From: Proteiniphilum sp.
GTDB lineage: Bacteria; Bacteroidota; Bacteroidia; Bacteroidales; Dysgonomonadaceae
Direction: 5' to 3'
Assembly: GCA_031255275.1 (NCBI GenBank)
Contig: JAIRSV010000039.1
Span: forward strand, 1-16,230
DNA length: 16,230 nucleotides
The first letter of the stretch is position 1; each line of letters starts with the position of its first letter. Positions 7,154 to 14,311 of this stretch are shown here, in pieces. The translations under genes were made by a program, and so were the position numbers. The notes below the pieces were generated by a model, which saw only the letters and a program-made list of their open reading frames with translations, was not told the DNA's origin and made no database searches.

Positions 7154-7979
7154 ATGTAACCGAAACCCACCGGTCTGTTTCCGAAAAGTGTCCGAAGGCA
7201 AGTCCGCAAGCCTCTCCGGCAGCGCGGACGACGGGAATATCCTCCTTATAGAAACCACTCGTTACCAGCGTCCCGTTCGCGTTCAGCACCCGCGCATAAG
7301 CGGGAATATCCCGCAGGAGAATGTTCCGGGTGATATTGGCGAGGATCACGTCATACCTCTCGTCGCCCAGCAGTTCCGCCCCGCCCAGCAGCAGGCGGAT
7401 GTTACCGATAACATTCATCCGCACGTTCTCCGTCGCATTGCGGTAAGCCCATTCATCCGTATCAACGGCGGTTATCGGCGAAGCGCCTCTCAGTGACGCC
7501 AATATGGACAGTACCGCCGTGCCGCAGCCCATATCAAGAAGAGATTTGTTTTGCAGATCCGTTTTCAGCAGTTCCCTGATCATCAATTCCGTCGTTTGAT
7601 GATGTCCCGTTCCGAACGACATTTTGGGGTCGATCAGTATACGGTACCTGTACTCACCCTCGAGCCGGTGAAACGAACTGTGAATGTACAGAACATCATC
7701 AATAATCACAGGCTGAAAATAATTCCTTTCCCACACTTCGTTCCAGTTCCTGTCCTCCATCTCCCGGCAGGAGTAGGAGATCTCCGCCGCAAGCGGGAAA
7801 TCGGCAAGAAGCCCGTCCACTTTCTCGCGAGACAGGGCCGGTGAAGGAATATAAGCTTCCAGCCCCGTATCTGTCCGGACGAACGATTCGAACCCGATCT
7901 CGCCCAACTGTGCCGAAAGAACGTCAGTCAAAGCCTCCGGATTGGGGCTACATTCAAATTGTACCTGTATATACTGCAT
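7140..7979 (-). CDS. prmA: Ribosomal protein L11 methyltransferase
   Basis: This cytoplasmic enzyme uses S-adenosylmethionine to methylate lysines and the N-terminus of ribosomal protein L11. The 279-residue length fits the family in this phylum. The N-terminal part (1-100) is the substrate-recognition domain, with the family motif WNEVWERNY at 79-87. DPKMSFGTGHHQTT (117-130) and the SAM-binding loop LLDMGCGTAVLSI (147-159) identify PrmA, and ANITRN (214-219) is the catalytic-site segment. The frame extends to a TTG at 8015 and an ATG at 7985. ATG at 7979 (MQYIQVQF) is preferred from the usual PrmA N-terminus; 7985 would add only two residues. A -7 box lies 24 bp upstream. The downstream transporter has its own promoter within the end of this gene. 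Confidence 0.94.
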   Translation of the reverse strand: MQYIQVQFECSPNPEALTDVLSAQLGEIGFESFVRTDTGLEAYIPSPALSREKVDGLLADFPLAAEISYSCREMEDRNWNEVWERNYFQPVIIDDVLYIHSSFHRLEGEYRYRILIDPKMSFGTGHHQTTELMIRELLKTDLQNKSLLDMGCGTAVLSILASLRGASPITAVDTDEWAYRNATENVRMNVIGNIRLLLGGAELLGDERYDVILANITRNILLRDIPAYARVLNANGTLVTSGFYKEDIPVVRAAGEACGLAFGHFSETDRWVSVTFCSQ

Positions 7980-8324
7980 AATCATTTTATCAAAAGAGAG
8001 GACAAAGGTAATCAACTATCTCGAGAAGAGACGGCAGGGAAAATCCAAATGTACCGTACGGCAACGCAAAAGAAGCAGGAACCCGTCTCCCCACCCTTCC
8101 GACAAATCGTCCATTCCCGGGAATCAGCCGTTCATATAAAACCGGACGCGTCAGCCCCGAGAAGATTGACCTTTGCGGCGACACCAAAAAATGTAAAAAT
8201 CATTTAGGCACAATCTCTCATTTGTTTATTTGTGTTACAAACATACTCGATTCTGTCGGCGGAAATCGGGACTTATTTTTTTTTGTCTTATTTTTAACCA
8301 CTCAAAAATTCAGACTATACGATT
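7980..8324. other. Divergent gene-free region
   Basis: These 345 bp lie between the divergent prmA and TPR genes. The open frames inside have no protein-like features. A -7 box for prmA is at 8003-8010. The half nearer the TPR gene is AT-rich, with a T-run at 8275-8284, but no convincing -33/-7 pair was found for that gene. No hairpin or RNA gene is recognised. Confidence 0.7.
8003..8010 (-). promoter_or_regulatory. Candidate -7 box for prmA
   Basis: The minus strand reads TACCTTTG, matching TAnnTTTG. No TTTG is present 19-21 bp upstream. Transcription would begin near 7997, only about 12-18 nt before the candidate ATG codons at 7985 and 7979. Confidence 0.6.
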
Positions 8325-9425
8325 ATGAAAAGAGCTATATTATTCTTTACTGTATTGATTATCACCCCCTGCGTGTACCTCTCAAAGGGACAGAACGCCC
8401 ATGTGGAGGAGTTGATCCTCGAAGGAGTGGAACTGCATGACGAAGGCAACTTCAAGGAAGCCATCGAAAAATATAACGAAGCACTCAAACTCGACCCCGG
8501 GTCGATACATGCAACGTATGAGTTATCCCTCTCCAGCCTTGCATTGCGGGATTATAAGACTGCTTCGAGATACAGTACGGAAGTCATAGAGTCCGACAAC
8601 AGGCAACTTTCCTCCGGCGCATACGCCGTGAAGAGCGAAGCGCTGGCCGGTATGGACCGGGTAGACGAAGCCATAGCCTTGCTTCAGGAAGGTTTGATAA
8701 GGAACGGCGACGAGTATCTGTTGCTTTTCAACCTGGCGCTGAACTACTATAAAAAGAGAGAGATCGAAAAAACGCTGGAGCATGTGAAAAGAGCCATCGA
8801 CATGGATAAATCGCACAGCGGCGCCTTCCTGCTGAATGCGTATGCGCTTAGCGACAAAGGGCTGTGGGTGCAAAGCATATTGTCATACCAGATGTTTCTT
8901 TTGCTGGAGCCAGACAGCAAACGGTCAAAAAGCGCCTTCGAAGAAATGCTGAACGCCATGCATATCAAAACGGACAAAGAACCCGCAGAAAGGTCGTTCG
9001 CCCGACAGCAGACGGCAATCGACCCGGATATGGAATCCCGTCCCGACGAAATCCCCCCGCTAAGCATAGAAGAAGGTTTGAATCGCAGGTTAGTACACCA
9101 GAGCATTGTCGCCACGCTCGACTCACTGAAAAACAGCCCCGGAGGAGAGGAGAATGATGACTTCACCGTCTTCAAGACAGTCAACAGGGAGATAATGAAG
9201 GTACTCGTCGAGGAAAGCAAAGGGACTAAAAAGGGTGTTTTCTGGACCTTTTATATTCCTCTTTTTTCGCATATAGCAGAATCCGAATATTACGATGCCT
9301 TCTGCCGCTACATCAGTGTATCATACTTTCCCGAATCGCTGGAATGGTGGCAGCAAAATCCGGAAGATGCCGTGGATTTTGTGATCTGGTTCGAAGACGG
9401 AGACAACCAGACAAAAAGTAAATGA
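8325..9425 (+). CDS. Exported tetratricopeptide-repeat protein
   Basis: This 366-residue protein begins with a basic and hydrophobic export signal (about residues 1-22; the Cys16 context TPC is not a lipobox). Residues 27-197 hold about five TPR units, the first clearest (GNFKEAIEKYNEALKLDPGS at 41-60) and a good one at 130-162. TPRs form a helical scaffold for protein binding. Residues 198-250 look like a charged linker. The C-terminal part (about 250-366) is rich in aromatic residues (VFWTFYIPLF, EYYDAFCRYI, EWW) and resembles the tail seen in many Bacteroidales TPR proteins. No enzyme motif is seen. It lies 22 bp before the sigma gene, so read-through is possible, although the sigma gene has its own -7 box. 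A role as a periplasmic adaptor is plausible but unproven. Confidence 0.78.
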   Translation: MKRAILFFTVLIITPCVYLSKGQNAHVEELILEGVELHDEGNFKEAIEKYNEALKLDPGSIHATYELSLSSLALRDYKTASRYSTEVIESDNRQLSSGAYAVKSEALAGMDRVDEAIALLQEGLIRNGDEYLLLFNLALNYYKKREIEKTLEHVKRAIDMDKSHSGAFLLNAYALSDKGLWVQSILSYQMFLLLEPDSKRSKSAFEEMLNAMHIKTDKEPAERSFARQQTAIDPDMESRPDEIPPLSIEEGLNRRLVHQSIVATLDSLKNSPGGEENDDFTVFKTVNREIMKVLVEESKGTKKGVFWTFYIPLFSHIAESEYYDAFCRYISVSYFPESLEWWQQNPEDAVDFVIWFEDGDNQTKSK

Positions 9426-9432
9426 AAATCCT

Positions 9433-9440
9433 TACCTTTG
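9433..9440 (+). promoter_or_regulatory. -7 box almost touching the ECF sigma start
   Basis: TACCTTTG matches TAnnTTTG and is followed by C, as usual. It ends only 7 bp before ATG 9448. The region 19-21 bp upstream lies in the end of the TPR gene and lacks a clear TTTG. If used, the message would be leaderless or nearly so, or translation would start at the second ATG (9457). Confidence 0.6.
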
Positions 9441-9447
9441 CGCTATT

Positions 9448-10002
9448 ATGAAGGAAATGAACGCCGAAGAACAGCTCCTGGAAGAACTGCGCAATCCGCA
9501 GACAAGCCGTAAAGGTTTTGGCCGGCTTGTTTCCGAGTATAGCGAAAGGCTCTACTGGCAGATCCGAAAGATGGTGCTTTCGCATGATGACGCCAACGAT
9601 ATTTTGCAGGATGTATTTGTCAAAGCCTGGATGAATCTGGAAAATTTCAGAGGTGAAGCCAAACTTACCACCTGGCTCTACCGTATAGCCATTAACGAAA
9701 GTATCACCTTTCTCAACAGGAAACGGAGTCAGAACAATATTCCCCTGGATGATGACAATTCGTTTCTGCTTAATACCCTGGAAAGCGATCCTTATTTTGA
9801 CGGGGACGAAGCCTGGAAACTTCTTCAGCAAGCGATCCTCACCCTTCCCGAAAAGCAACGCCTCGTCTTTCAGATGAAATACACCGAGGAGATGAAATAC
9901 GAAGAGATGTCCGATATACTGGGTACATCGGTGGGAGCCCTCAAAGCGTCTTATCATCACGCGGTGAAAAAAATTGAAAAATTTTTAGGAGAGCCGCATT
10001 AA
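9448..10002 (+). CDS. ECF-family RNA polymerase sigma factor
   Basis: This 184-residue protein directs RNA polymerase to a special promoter set, usually in response to an envelope signal. Sigma region 2 covers about residues 25-93, with DDANDILQDVFVKAW (47-61) and FRGEAKLTTWLYRIAINES (67-85) as core- and -10-binding helices. A short acidic linker follows (DDDN). Region 4 covers about 124-180, with LPEKQRLVFQMKY (133-145) and the helix-turn-helix YEEMSDILGTSVGALKASYH (151-170). The second ATG (Met4) would give a slightly shorter protein. The next gene, 53 bp downstream, looks like its membrane anti-sigma partner, followed by a Spy-like gene. The T9SS genes begin about 1.2 kb downstream. In Porphyromonas gingivalis an ECF factor, SigP, controls T9SS genes; whether this is its orthologue is not decided here. 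Confidence 0.94.
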   Translation: MKEMNAEEQLLEELRNPQTSRKGFGRLVSEYSERLYWQIRKMVLSHDDANDILQDVFVKAWMNLENFRGEAKLTTWLYRIAINESITFLNRKRSQNNIPLDDDNSFLLNTLESDPYFDGDEAWKLLQQAILTLPEKQRLVFQMKYTEEMKYEEMSDILGTSVGALKASYHHAVKKIEKFLGEPH

Positions 10003-10055
10003 ACTTTTACCGAATCACACAGTCTACTCAACAGAGCAGCGCAAAAATAAGTGGT

Positions 10056-10472
10056 ATGGACGCAAAGATTTATAAACTAAAAGAAATAGACAAAACTAAA
10101 AATCCTTTTAAAGTTCCCGATAATTATTTCGCGCAATTCAACGAAGAAATAATGAATCACCTGCCGGAAAAGGAGATAACGGTTCCCGATCCGGTTTCGT
10201 TATGGGATAGGGCAAAACCGTGGGTCTATTTGGCGGCCATGTTCGTCGGACTTTACATCACCATTAATTTTTTGATGAAAACTCCCGCGGGAGACAATCC
10301 GGGCGAAGACCGGGTTGCTTTTCGGCAAATACTGTCGGGTTCGTCCGGTAAAGCTGATAACTACTGGTCTACCGCACAGGTAACCGAAGAAGAATTTTAT
10401 CAATATCTCGAGGAGCAGTTGATTGATGACAGCTATTTCGACTATATGTATCACCGGTATTATTTGAACTGA
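10056..10472 (+). CDS. One-TM protein, probable anti-sigma factor
   Basis: This 138-residue protein has a cytoplasmic N-terminal part (1-53), a single membrane helix at about 54-74 (WVYLAAMFVGLYITINFLM) and an acidic periplasmic tail. The segment KNPFKVPDNYF (15-25) and the following helix EEIMNHLPEKE are typical of small proteins found after ECF sigma genes in Bacteroidales. No zinc-binding HxxxCxxC motif is present, so it is not the ZAS class. The tail 111-138 is very rich in Tyr, Asp and Glu. It lies 53 bp after the sigma gene and 33 bp before the Spy-like gene, consistent with one operon. The anti-sigma role is inferred from position, topology and the N-terminal motif, not from a recognised catalytic or binding signature. 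Confidence 0.65.
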   Translation: MDAKIYKLKEIDKTKNPFKVPDNYFAQFNEEIMNHLPEKEITVPDPVSLWDRAKPWVYLAAMFVGLYITINFLMKTPAGDNPGEDRVAFRQILSGSSGKADNYWSTAQVTEEEFYQYLEEQLIDDSYFDYMYHRYYLN

Positions 10473-10505
10473 AAGTATCCACATCATTAAAAAAAGAATT
10501 TTGTA

Positions 10506-10967
10506 ATGAGAAAAAGTATTATTCTGCTCCTGTGTGTCCTCATACTTCCCGCTAACTTTTTGATCCTTTCCGCCCAGACTGTCCAAAACGGGAAGATGAA
10601 TATGGAGGATTACGAAAAAAGGAAAAAAGAGTATGTAACGAAGGAGGCCGGCCTCACGCAGGAGGAAGCCGACAAATATTTCCCCTTAAGCAGCGAATTG
10701 ACACAAAAGAAGTTTAAGTTGTATAGAAGTCATCGCGACAAAGTCCGGCGCATCAAGGACAACAGCAATATCTCCGACAAGGAATACAGGAAAATGCTGG
10801 AAGACGATGTGGATGTCAAACTTAAAGAGGCTGCCCTTGAAAAGGAGTACTCCTCCAAATTCGAAAAAGTACTTCCCCCCGAAAAACTCTACAAAGCTCA
10901 GCAGGCCGAACGGGATTTCATTCAGCGCGAAGTCATGAACTTCAGAAACGAAGGAAAGGGAAAGTGA
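10506..10967 (+). CDS. Small exported Spy/CpxP-like helical protein
   Basis: This 153-residue protein has a signal peptide (about 1-23, ending LSA before Q24). The mature part is almost wholly helical and highly charged, with many Lys and Glu. Phrases such as EAGLTQEEADKYFPLSSEL (47-65) and LPPEKLYKAQQAERDF (123-138) resemble periplasmic sensor or chaperone proteins of the Spy/CpxP type that accompany ECF sigma and anti-sigma genes in this order. The LTxxQ motif of classical CpxP is not obvious, so the family call is tentative. It closes the likely sigma operon; 220 bp with no recognised promoter separate it from porP. A role in envelope-stress sensing or periplasmic folding is inferred. Confidence 0.6.
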   Translation: MRKSIILLLCVLILPANFLILSAQTVQNGKMNMEDYEKRKKEYVTKEAGLTQEEADKYFPLSSELTQKKFKLYRSHRDKVRRIKDNSNISDKEYRKMLEDDVDVKLKEAALEKEYSSKFEKVLPPEKLYKAQQAERDFIQREVMNFRNEGKGK

Positions 10968-11187
10968 AATGAATGTTTGCCTGCCGGAAAGTAAATTCTC
11001 ATCCGTTCAATCCGTATCATAAATCACAGGTCTTGAAAAGTAGTCTTCTTCCCCGACGGTCAAGCGCCCTGCTTCGGAACTTCGTGCAATGGATCCGGTA
11101 ACAGGACGTACGGGAAAACCGTCAAAGTCTCCCGCTTCAATAACAGCAGTCACACAACATATCCGCCGTTTTTCAGTTATAAGCATA

Positions 11188-12162
11188 ATGGAAAAACGGC
11201 GTCTCTCATTGATTATACCTCTGCTGTGGTGTGGCCTCGTACAGATACAGGCACAATGGGACGATCTTCCCGGTCAGTACCGGGCGGTGAAAAACTATCT
11301 CAACCCTTCATTTGCCGGCGAAACGGATGCAATCCGTACTGCGGCCCTCTACCGCTGTCTGTGGGGCAACGCCGCGAACGCTCCCCGACAGATTCTGCTC
11401 ACGGCTGACGCGCCTTTTGAATGGTTCCGAAGGCGACACGGAGCGGGAGTGGCCGTCTTCACGGAAACGGCCGGCGAACTCAGAAACTCTCTGCTGGCGG
11501 CACAATACAGCTTTAGAAAGGAGACGGGCAAAGGGATTCTGAATATCGGACTGCAAGCCGGAATATATACCCTGAATTTCGATGCGGGAAGCAGGCGCAT
11601 CTTCGGCGATTCCCTTCAGTACAGGCAGGGTGTGCTGAATGTGAGTCCGGGCGGCAAACAGGTATTCGACCTGAGCGCAGGCCTTGCCTGGACGGGGAAA
11701 TCCTTCTTCGCAGGCCTGTCGGTAATGCACCTCAGTCAACCCCGGTTTCACGTACGCAACGACTCTCTGTCTGCCGGCCTGCAGAGCGATTCCGTTCTTT
11801 CGCACATTCCCCGTACCTGCTATTTGACGGCCGGATACAATATTACACTTTTTCGCCCGTTAGAAATGCAGCCGGAAGTATGCGTGCTGACCGATCTCAA
11901 TTCGCTGCGGATGCAGGTTTCACTTCGCCTGGAATATGACAGGAGGTTTTCGGGCGGCGCATCGTGGAGGTTGAACGACGGATATGTCTTTTTTGCCGGA
12001 GCCGTCGTCCGGGGGGCTGAACTGGGTTACGCCTGCGGACTGCATACGGGGGGAGCCGGACAAAACAGCAAGGGAAGTCATGAACTCTATCTCCGGTATA
12101 ATTTCCCGCTCGATTATTTCAAACCGAAGCGATACTCCCGCAAGAGTATCCGCTTACTGTAA
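11188..12162 (+). CDS. porP: PorP/SprF family T9SS outer-membrane protein
   Basis: This 324-residue outer-membrane beta-barrel belongs to type IX secretion, where PorP/SprF proteins associate with the GldK/GldN ring and the motor. A signal peptide spans 1-22 (cleavage after QIQA). The mature start contains the family motif LNPSFAGE (38-45), and the rest shows alternating aromatic and glycine-rich strands ending in ELYLRYNFPLDYF. The frame is open from 11089, but ATG 11188 is chosen because it directly begins the signal peptide and the extra 33 residues look unrelated. It is 36 bp upstream of gldK, the standard gene order, so it is the likely first gene of the T9SS operon. Overall length is usual for the family. 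Confidence 0.92.
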   Translation: MEKRRLSLIIPLLWCGLVQIQAQWDDLPGQYRAVKNYLNPSFAGETDAIRTAALYRCLWGNAANAPRQILLTADAPFEWFRRRHGAGVAVFTETAGELRNSLLAAQYSFRKETGKGILNIGLQAGIYTLNFDAGSRRIFGDSLQYRQGVLNVSPGGKQVFDLSAGLAWTGKSFFAGLSVMHLSQPRFHVRNDSLSAGLQSDSVLSHIPRTCYLTAGYNITLFRPLEMQPEVCVLTDLNSLRMQVSLRLEYDRRFSGGASWRLNDGYVFFAGAVVRGAELGYACGLHTGGAGQNSKGSHELYLRYNFPLDYFKPKRYSRKSIRLL

Positions 12163-12198
12163 AAAATTGATATTGATAAACGGACAAGCGTTATTTGC

Positions 12199-13590
12199 AT
12201 GAAGAGATTTATCTTAATCGGATTACTCCTGCTCGCGACTGTTTCCTGCGGAAGACGCGGGATCGGAAGCAGCATCGGCGGTGAACTGACCGGCATACCT
12301 GCGGGTAAGGTCTGGAAGGAGCCTGCTCCTTATAATATGGTACTGATAACAGGGGGAACGTACGTCATGGGGCCGGGCGAAATTGATTCGCTCTGGGGGT
12401 TCTCCATTCCCACACGGGGGGTATCGGTAGATAACTTCTGGATGGACGAAACGGAGATTACCAATTCGCAGTACAAACAGTTCGTATACTGGGTACGGGA
12501 CTCCATTATCCGCGAACGGATGGCTGACCCGGCATACGCGGGCGATGATTTCTACAGGATCACCGAGGATGAGTTCGGCGACCCCGTCACGCCTCACCTG
12601 AACTGGAGGATTCCCATCCCCTGGACAAGAAATACGGAGGAGGAGGAGGCTACCATCAACAGTATCTATTTCACGCACCCCGTCACGGGCGAGAAGATGC
12701 TGGACGCCCGTCAGATGAACTTCCGGTATGAATGGTTCGACGCTGCGGAGGCGGCCAGACGGCAGCATCTCCTGAATCCCGCCGAAGGAACTTTTGCGTT
12801 GACCACAATATCGAAGGACACGGCTTACGTTACTCCCGACGGACGTATCATCAACGAAACCCTCACCCGTCCCCTGCGCAGCCTCTACGACTTTCTGCAT
12901 ACGCGCATCGTCAACGTCTATCCCGATACGGCCTGCTGGGTGAACGATTTCCCGAATGCCGACAACGAACGTTATCTGCGCAACTACTTTTCTCATCCCG
13001 CTTATGCGCATCATCCGGTTGTGGGCGTTTCGTGGGAGCAGGCGACCGCTTTCTGCGAGTGGCGCACCATGTTCCTGCGCAAAAGCATCAACCGGAAGGG
13101 GCTGACGGTAGAGAAATACCGCCTTCCCACCGAGGCGGAATGGGAGATGGCGGCGCGCAATGCCAACTCCGACAGTAAATACCCGTGGGACTCCGACGCG
13201 GTTACAAGCGAAAGCGGCTGTTTCATGGCCAACTTCAAGCCGGGCGACGGGGCTTACGGTGCCGATAATCACCTGATCCCCGCAAAAGTGAGAAGTTTCA
13301 GGCCGAACAACTCCGGACTGTATGACATGGCCGGAAACGTGGCGGAATGGACCTCCACCGCATACGCCGAGTCGGGAAACGAATTGATGGGGGACTTGAA
13401 CCCGGAGTACTCTTATAATGCTGCCGCGGGAGATTCCCGCATGTTGACGCGGAAGGTAGTGAAGGGTGGCTCATGGAAGGACAACTCCACCTTTATCCGT
13501 TCGGACATGCGCGACAGCGAATACCGGAACCGGGGACGTTCCTATATCGGATTTCGTTGCGTAAGGACGCAAGTCGGTACGGGGAAATAA
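12199..13590 (+). CDS. gldK: T9SS lipoprotein GldK/PorK
   Basis: This 463-residue outer-membrane lipoprotein forms, with GldN/PorN, the large periplasmic ring of type IX secretion. Signal peptide 1-16 ends in LATVSC (lipidated Cys17); the following GRRG lacks acidic residues, consistent with an inward-facing lipoprotein. The domain is a sulfatase-modifying-factor (FGE-sulfatase) fold without catalytic duty: GGTYVMG (52-58), WMDETEITNSQYKQF (81-95), VVGVSWEQATAFCEW (274-288), YRLPTEAEWEMAAR (307-320), YDMAGNVAEW (375-384), VVKGGSWKD (420-428) and GFRCVR (451-456). Residues 130-260 form the long insertion typical of GldK. It follows porP by 36 bp and precedes gldL by 40 bp. Confidence 0.95.
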   Translation: MKRFILIGLLLLATVSCGRRGIGSSIGGELTGIPAGKVWKEPAPYNMVLITGGTYVMGPGEIDSLWGFSIPTRGVSVDNFWMDETEITNSQYKQFVYWVRDSIIRERMADPAYAGDDFYRITEDEFGDPVTPHLNWRIPIPWTRNTEEEEATINSIYFTHPVTGEKMLDARQMNFRYEWFDAAEAARRQHLLNPAEGTFALTTISKDTAYVTPDGRIINETLTRPLRSLYDFLHTRIVNVYPDTACWVNDFPNADNERYLRNYFSHPAYAHHPVVGVSWEQATAFCEWRTMFLRKSINRKGLTVEKYRLPTEAEWEMAARNANSDSKYPWDSDAVTSESGCFMANFKPGDGAYGADNHLIPAKVRSFRPNNSGLYDMAGNVAEWTSTAYAESGNELMGDLNPEYSYNAAAGDSRMLTRKVVKGGSWKDNSTFIRSDMRDSEYRNRGRSYIGFRCVRTQVGTGK

Positions 13591-13630
13591 GAGGGAAAAA
13601 ATAACGACAGAAACACGCATTACGACTAAT

Positions 13631-14302
13631 ATGAACGCTTACAGCAGATATAAAAACAGACTCGAACGATTCCTGCAAACCGAACGGGGAAAACGTTTCA
13701 TCAACTTCGCCTACAACTTCGGGGCAGCCATCGTGATCCTCGGTGCGATGTGCAAACTGCTCCATTTCGCCTTTGGCAACGAGATGCTTTTTATCGGGAT
13801 GGTCACGGAATGTATCGTATTCATCCTTTCCGCGTTCGACGCGCCGGTACGCGACTACAGATGGGAACAGGTGTTCCCGGAGCTTTCTTCCCCAAAGGAT
13901 GAAGTTAATACCGGCATAGTCCGGCAGTCACCGGCGAGGACGGGCGAAACTGTTTCCGCTCCCGGCACCTTCCCTTTTCCGGCGAACGGAATACCGCAGG
14001 ATCTTTCGTCGTACACCGAGGAATACGGCCGACAGATGGATAACCTCAACCGTACGCTGTCGGGACTCAATTCGATCTACGAAATGCAGCTGAAAAGCGT
14101 CAGCGGACAGATCGGCGCCATCGAACAGATCAGCCGGGGATTATCGCGCCTCAGAAGCATGTATGGCGACGACCTCCCCGACGGGTCGACGATAAAGGCG
14201 GAGACCGAAAGAATGGCGAAGCAGCTCAGAGAACTGAACGATGTGTATGCCCGCATGTTGCACGCCATGACGGTTGACAGACACGATAACCGCAATTCAT
14301 AA
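13631..14302 (+). CDS. gldL: T9SS inner-membrane motor protein GldL/PorL
   Basis: This 223-residue protein is the ring part of the proton-driven motor that powers type IX secretion and gliding. Two membrane helices lie at about 26-46 and 50-70. Lys42 and His45 in CKLLHF and Glu60 in MVTECIVF correspond, by alignment from memory, to the Lys, His and Glu that matter for proton use in Flavobacterium GldL. The loop between helices is about four residues shorter than in that protein. The rest is a cytoplasmic domain, first Pro- and Ser-rich (about 84-125), then a helical coiled-coil-like part to the end (YEMQLKSVSGQIGAIEQISR at 150-169). It lies 40 bp after gldK and 9 bp before gldM, so translation with gldM is probably linked. 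Confidence 0.95.
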   Translation: MNAYSRYKNRLERFLQTERGKRFINFAYNFGAAIVILGAMCKLLHFAFGNEMLFIGMVTECIVFILSAFDAPVRDYRWEQVFPELSSPKDEVNTGIVRQSPARTGETVSAPGTFPFPANGIPQDLSSYTEEYGRQMDNLNRTLSGLNSIYEMQLKSVSGQIGAIEQISRGLSRLRSMYGDDLPDGSTIKAETERMAKQLRELNDVYARMLHAMTVDRHDNRNS

Positions 14303-14311
14303 CACTTTCGC

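Noticed and set aside
11089..11187. N-terminal extension of PorP
   Set aside because: ATG 11188 is followed directly by a good signal peptide; an upstream start would mask it.
12163..12198. Promoter for gldK from the TTATTTGC sequence before the ATG
   Set aside because: It does not fit TAnnTTTG, and the 36-bp gap after porP fits an operon.
12223..13272. 349-codon minus-strand frame
   Set aside because: It is antisense to gldK, whose motifs are complete.
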